Shown: in pieces, positions 33,797 to 36,989 of the stretch
Numbering within the stretch: the stretch's first letter is position 1
How the letters are laid out: every line of letters starts with the position of its first letter
Source of the DNA: Candidatus Peregrinibacteria bacterium CG_4_9_14_0_2_um_filter_41_14
GTDB taxonomy: Bacteria > Patescibacteriota > Gracilibacteria > UBA1369 > UM-FILTER-41-14
Direction of reading: 5' to 3'
DNA length: 36,989 bases
NCBI GenBank assembly: GCA_002788755.1
Contig: PFRW01000005.1
Span: forward strand, 1-36,989
The notes under the pieces: model-generated
The model's database searches: none
Told to the model about the DNA's origin: nothing
The model's input: only the letters and a program-made list of their open reading frames with translations
Program-made: the position numbers and the translations under genes

Positions 33797-34174
33797 TTTG
33801 TTTAATTGATCAATTCCGCACATAGCGTGTCCAAGTGCAGTAATAATTTGCCCTCTTACACCGTTATCTTCTTTCCCGGATGCTATTTTTGGATTATCCA
33901 AAGCAGTTTCAAGTGCTCTCAAATATTCATCAAGTTTAGCCGCTTCTAACATTTGTCGTAGCCGATCTCCATGGTAATTCTTAATTGCAAAATCCAGCCT
34001 TACAAGTAAAACCCAAATATCACTCAGAAGTTCTCTAAGCTTAATTTCAGTATTGTGTGTTGCTGGTAAAATCATCTTTCCCAGTTCATCTCTATTTAAA
34101 ACTAAACCAACCTGTGCCTGTACTGCATCAAACTGACTTAGACTGATAAAATATTCTTCAACTTGTGACCTAAT
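33788..34174 (-). CDS. Hypothetical helical protein, probable ATT start
   Basis: 128 residues if begun at the ATT at 34174, or 95 from the first ATG at 34075. The longer form is favoured. The added 33 residues read as ordinary helical protein (SQVEEYFISLSQFDAVQAQV), and a perfect GGAGGT lies six bases before the ATT; an in-frame TAA sits just before that. The ATG at 34075 has no well-spaced Shine-Dalgarno. All-helical, soluble (LLSDIWVLLVRLDFAIKNYH); family not recognised. Confidence 0.6.
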   Translation of the reverse strand: MRSQVEEYFISLSQFDAVQAQVGLVLNRDELGKMILPATHNTEIKLRELLSDIWVLLVRLDFAIKNYHGDRLRQMLEAAKLDEYLRALETALDNPKIASGKEDNGVRGQIITALGHAMCGIDQLNKLR

Positions 34175-34240
34175 ATTTGCACCTCCGGCAATTTATCTAC
34201 CTATCATATCAGCCTCTGCAGTTAACCTTGGTAGGCTTTG

Positions 34241-34428
34241 ATGAGTATTTACAGGGCTCACATAACTGCTGAACCTCAAGGTGCAGGTGCACTACCTAGA
34301 GCCCTAGTTGCACAGCATCCGCAGCAAAATATTTGGGAGAGCTTATAGAAACGCTTACTCCGAAAGAAGCCAAAGAACTTTCTGAACCAAGAACGCACCT
34401 AGAAGCATTTCTGTACCGCGAGGAGTAA
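34241..34428 (+). pseudogene. Possible small frameshifted gene beside tRNA-His
   Basis: An ATG frame at 34241 (MSIYRAHITAEPQGAGALPR) stops after 35 codons. From about 34300 another frame is open to 34428 and reads like a real C-terminus (AAKYLGELIETLTPKEAKEL, ending LEAFLYREE). One frameshift near 34315 would join them into about 62 residues. Alternatively the second part is a tiny gene from a TTG at 34333. No family recognised. Bases 34196-34240 hold nothing else. Confidence 0.3.
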
Positions 34429-34431
34429 ATC

Positions 34432-34509
34432 TGGGGTGTCTGATGGGTCTCGAACCCACGACCTTCGGGACCACAACCCGACGCTCTAACCAACTGAGCT
34501 ACAAACACC
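34432..34509 (-). tRNA. tRNA-His (anticodon GTG), CCA encoded
   Basis: Minus-strand cloverleaf: acceptor GTGTTTG / CAGACAC with the diagnostic extra G at -1 (34509) opposite C73 (34435). Anticodon stem TCGGG / CCCGA around TTGTGGT (anticodon GTG), T arm GTGGG-TTCGAGA-CCCAT, CCA at 34434-34432. Confidence 0.95.
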
Positions 34510-34578
34510 ATAAGCTTGAACATTTTAGCGATAAAGATAAAAAATGCAATCTATTCTCCTAAACCATATTTAACATAT

Positions 34579-34617
34579 AAAAAAAGATCTCCCAGCCGTG
34601 ACTTGCACGGTTGGGAG
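34579..34617 (-). terminator. Intrinsic terminator of the right-end minus-strand operon
   Basis: CTCCCAGCCGTG (34589-34600) pairs with CACGGTTGGGAG (34606-34617), one G-U-type mismatch, five-base loop, with a run of T on the minus strand (34585-34579). It lies between the metallopeptidase gene and tRNA-His. Bases 34618-34756 hold no gene that I can support. Confidence 0.8.
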
Positions 34618-34756
34618 TCTTAAAAAGTGGGCTTTAGGAGTACAAACGCCGGAGCCTTCATATCCTAACCATATACTATTATAATCTTGTGTTTATTGCA
34701 ACGTATTTATTTAGACCGTCTGCTTTAGGCCCCACTTACTTACCCCATTCATCTTA

Positions 34757-35419
34757 CTAACGCTGGTATTTCAGCCTCGTAACATCGTATGAGAACTCTA
34801 CTCTAGCAAGATTACTTCCACTTGTCAAGGGGTCCGTTTTGTTTTCTAAACTATATTCCGTACCAGCAAAAATGGAATATTCCATAAAATCATATTTTCG
34901 CTTAGTTATACTACTTGCTGTCATTAATGTTCTAAACTTATCACCATGTAGTAGGTAATAGGCATACGTCTCTGCAAAGTCTTCAAAGGCATCGGTAGCC
35001 GCATATCCAGATACAAAGCCAGTATCATCAGCAACTGCTAAATTATCATTAAGCCAACTAATCTCGCTAAAGTAGTTAAGCCGTTGGTTGCTCCGGGCCA
35101 AATTAATGTCCACAATGTGCCCAATTTCATGAATTAACACGCTTTTGAGCTCCGCTAAATCATCTAAACAACGCAAATAAATCACACTATCACCCGCCAA
35201 ACCACGATGCCAATCAGTATGATTATGCAAAACAACATTCCTTAGTCCACTTAAATGCCTTACCGGAACCCAAGTTAACGCCTCCCTTACAGCATTTTCG
35301 CACAAATTAAATTTTACACTCGTTAAACCATCATTTTCAATTTGCACAGGAATATAGGTAGCACTTGCAAAACTGCCCGCCCAAACGGTTGCTACAATCA
35401 ACAAAGAACCAGTTAACAT
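34757..35419 (-). CDS. Secreted zinc metallopeptidase (HEXXH), small
   Basis: 220 residues from the ATG at 35419, which has GAGG six bases upstream; a GTG four codons earlier is less likely. Signal peptide MLTGSLLIVATVWAGSFASA. Zinc motif HEIGH at 97-101 in LIHEIGHIVDINL. A likely third ligand is E150 in DAFEDFAETYAYYLLHG, the pattern of gluzincin-type peptidases. Cys40 and Cys84 could form a disulfide. Substrate unknown. Last gene of the right-end operon, 36 bases after the stop preceding it and before a terminator. Confidence 0.75.
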   Translation of the reverse strand: MLTGSLLIVATVWAGSFASATYIPVQIENDGLTSVKFNLCENAVREALTWVPVRHLSGLRNVVLHNHTDWHRGLAGDSVIYLRCLDDLAELKSVLIHEIGHIVDINLARSNQRLNYFSEISWLNDNLAVADDTGFVSGYAATDAFEDFAETYAYYLLHGDKFRTLMTASSITKRKYDFMEYSIFAGTEYSLENKTDPLTSGSNLARVEFSYDVTRLKYQR

Positions 35420-35467
35420 TTTCCACCTCACAAAATACTTATTTTAAAGGTGAAAACACTAGTTTAA

Positions 35468-36019
35468 CTAGGCAAACTCGTCAACTTTAAATTTATTTAA
35501 TCCCTCAGTAAAATGATCAACTATTAGTTTTTCATCAAGCCTTTCAGTATCTAAATGGAATTTTCGCAATCCTTTAGCTCCTTTAAGCATCATTGCACCA
35601 TGTACACAGAACCATTCCCTGGATAATTCCTCAAAAATAGTTTGTTTTAACGGATTGATTTCCGCCAAAACTTCTTTGTAGTTCGCAAACAATAGGTCGA
35701 TATCATCATGATAAGCATGCTCACGCATTAATTTTATATCATTAAATTTATTATTACCGGCAGCAATTTTATTAAAAGCCATATTCCTCACCTTTAAAGC
35801 AATTTCTAAACTTGCCCCCAAAACAATTCCCTTAACACGTCCATAACTTTCAATCCCCATACCGTGTGTAATCTCAATGACCTCATCAATGTATTTCTGG
35901 AAATAGCCACGATACTCCTTAGACAAAGGAATCCCTGTTGCAATGGACAATAGATATTGTTCAGTCAGAGTTAGTGTATCTAAACTAATCACCAACTGTC
36001 TTGGTTCACTTGCGACCAT
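35468..36019 (-). CDS. Hypothetical cytoplasmic protein in the right-end operon
   Basis: 183 residues from the ATG at 36019, one base after the upstream stop TAA; a TTG at 36028 overlapping that stop is the alternative. Soluble and helical (LTLTEQYLLSIATGIPLSKE, MAFNKIAAGNNKFNDIKLMR), with no signal, cofactor or catalytic motif that I can name. Tight spacing with both neighbours marks it as an operon member. Confidence 0.65.
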   Translation of the reverse strand: MVASEPRQLVISLDTLTLTEQYLLSIATGIPLSKEYRGYFQKYIDEVIEITHGMGIESYGRVKGIVLGASLEIALKVRNMAFNKIAAGNNKFNDIKLMREHAYHDDIDLLFANYKEVLAEINPLKQTIFEELSREWFCVHGAMMLKGAKGLRKFHLDTERLDEKLIVDHFTEGLNKFKVDEFA

Positions 36020-36020
36020 A

Positions 36021-36989
36021 TTATACAATTGAGTTAGATTCTTTGTCTGCGGTCCTCACCATTAACACGTAGTGTGCGCTCGGCTTTTCAATCAATGCGC
36101 CAATTATCGGCTCTGTTTCGCCCTTGATTGTGTATTTTTTAGCTAATTCCGTATAAGCATTTTTTATGTAACTATCCGGAGTTTCACCAGCAGCAATTGG
36201 AAAATTAACCGCCATATATTGCCTTCCTTGCACATCCCGTTTTGGCTCCTTGCTATTTAAACACTCGTTTAAAGTACTACTATAGCTTGTAGATTTGCTA
36301 CTCAATTTCAACATATTTTCATATGACTGACCCAAGAATATTCTAAAGTATTCTTTAGTCAGCAAGCCCGGAGTATTTTTATGTTCGGCAGTATACATCG
36401 ATGTTGATTTAAACCATGCGGTAAAGCCGTCCAAATCATCCTCAAGGTAATTTTCAAAATCGGAATCAAACAATTTTTCCTCAACCAATCGCCCTGTTTC
36501 AGTGTGATATGATTTAACATACCAAGCGTCGGGATCTAAAGAGAATAACATAATATATACTTCATAAAGCTCAGCATCATTGTTAATTGCTTCATTTATC
36601 TCTGCATATACATTTGGCTCTTTGGTTTTTAGTTTATTCAATCGTTTTGTAAATGCATCTACGCCACGGTAAAACAGGGCACCATCCAGATTTTCGCTAT
36701 CGTATGACAGGGTTTGGTCTTCTTTTTTTACCCCGCTTAAGCCCTTTGTCTTTGCAAAAACATCCTTAGCTTTTAAATGCTTAGTGTTAGGATTAAATAG
36801 CATGCCATCCACCAAAGTCTCGGCAACGTCATCTTTATCTTCTCCTTCCAGCTCTAAATAAACCCCTAACCCATCTACATCGGCAGTTGCATTTGCACCA
36901 TCCAGAAGTTGAACAATTGACTTGTCTGTAGCTTTTTCTACTCCCCAATTTGCAATAGTTAGCCCTGCAGTTCCAATAACACCCGCAAA
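36021..36989 (-). CDS. Hypothetical protein, 5' part beyond the window
   Basis: At least 322 residues; the frame is open to the right edge, so the start lies outside. The first visible residues (FAGVIGTAGLTIANWGVEKA) may be the end of a hydrophobic segment. The rest is acidic and soluble (GVYLELEGEDKDD, LFSLDPDAWYVKSYHTETG, SDFENYLEDDLDGFTAWF). No recognised family. First visible gene of the operon that ends with the secreted metallopeptidase. Confidence 0.65.
   Translation of the reverse strand, partial: FAGVIGTAGLTIANWGVEKATDKSIVQLLDGANATADVDGLGVYLELEGEDKDDVAETLVDGMLFNPNTKHLKAKDVFAKTKGLSGVKKEDQTLSYDSENLDGALFYRGVDAFTKRLNKLKTKEPNVYAEINEAINNDAELYEVYIMLFSLDPDAWYVKSYHTETGRLVEEKLFDSDFENYLEDDLDGFTAWFKSTSMYTAEHKNTPGLLTKEYFRIFLGQSYENMLKLSSKSTSYSSTLNECLNSKEPKRDVQGRQYMAVNFPIAAGETPDSYIKNAYTELAKKYTIKGETEPIIGALIEKPSAHYVLMVRTADKESNSIV

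Noticed and set aside
34296..34523. 75-codon minus-strand frame across the tRNA-His gene
   Set aside because: It reads through the tRNA itself; the tRNA fold with G-1:C73 is unambiguous.

Overview
The window looks like a chromosomal segment of a small-genome bacterium of the Candidate Phyla Radiation (Patescibacteria). This is an inference from three things: the PrgI/TraC-like gene pair that recurs in those genomes, very tight packing with many overlapping stops and starts, and several unrecognised proteins between universal translation genes. The standard bacterial code fits every frame (TGA is used as a stop). I cannot assign a phylum.

Layout. Bases 1-621 are the end of an rRNA operon (3' part of 23S, then 5S and a terminator). 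A minus-strand PrgI/TraC-like pair and a VapBC toxin-antitoxin pair follow (637-2578). Then come lepA and a convergent pseudouridine synthase. The stretch between two paralogous tRNA-Gln genes (TTG at 5335, CTG at 12197) is accessory in flavour: a broken IS630-type transposase, a Panacea-antitoxin/RelE-like toxin pair, an orphan 343-residue gene, an AlkD-type DNA repair protein, an ArfB/RF-like GGQ protein and an ABC-F ATPase. From 12.3 to 15.4 kb there is a membrane-anchored protein, a possible transporter-gene scrap, an orphan two-ORF unit with a methyltransferase-like fold, and the 3' half of an IS4-type transposase.

From 15.5 kb a TrpR-family repressor with a strong promoter and a trp-operator-like site diverges from a long plus-strand run: ABC-F ATPase, geranylgeranyl-reductase-like flavoprotein, PAP2/sphingomyelin-synthase-like membrane protein, ferric-reductase-like flavocytochrome, exported cytochrome b5 protein and DipZ (CcdA plus thioredoxin). 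I read the last five as a membrane lipid/redox module that carries electrons across the membrane. rlmN, a DEAD-box helicase and typA follow. A zinc unit (Fur/Zur-family regulator, znuA, znuC, znuB) has a Zur-box-like dyad in its upstream region, shared with a divergent small membrane protein. An EnvC-like M23 murein hydrolase activator, rpmA (bL27), two conserved-looking unknown proteins, tRNA-His, and a minus-strand operon of unknown proteins ending in a secreted HEXXH metallopeptidase fill the rest; the first gene of that operon runs off the right edge.

Most notable: two genes appear to start at ATT codons placed six bases after strong Shine-Dalgarno sequences; a trpR-type autoregulatory site and a Zur-type site are readable directly in the DNA; and the flavocytochrome/cytochrome b5/DipZ cluster suggests transmembrane electron transfer in what is probably a fermentative, reduced organism.
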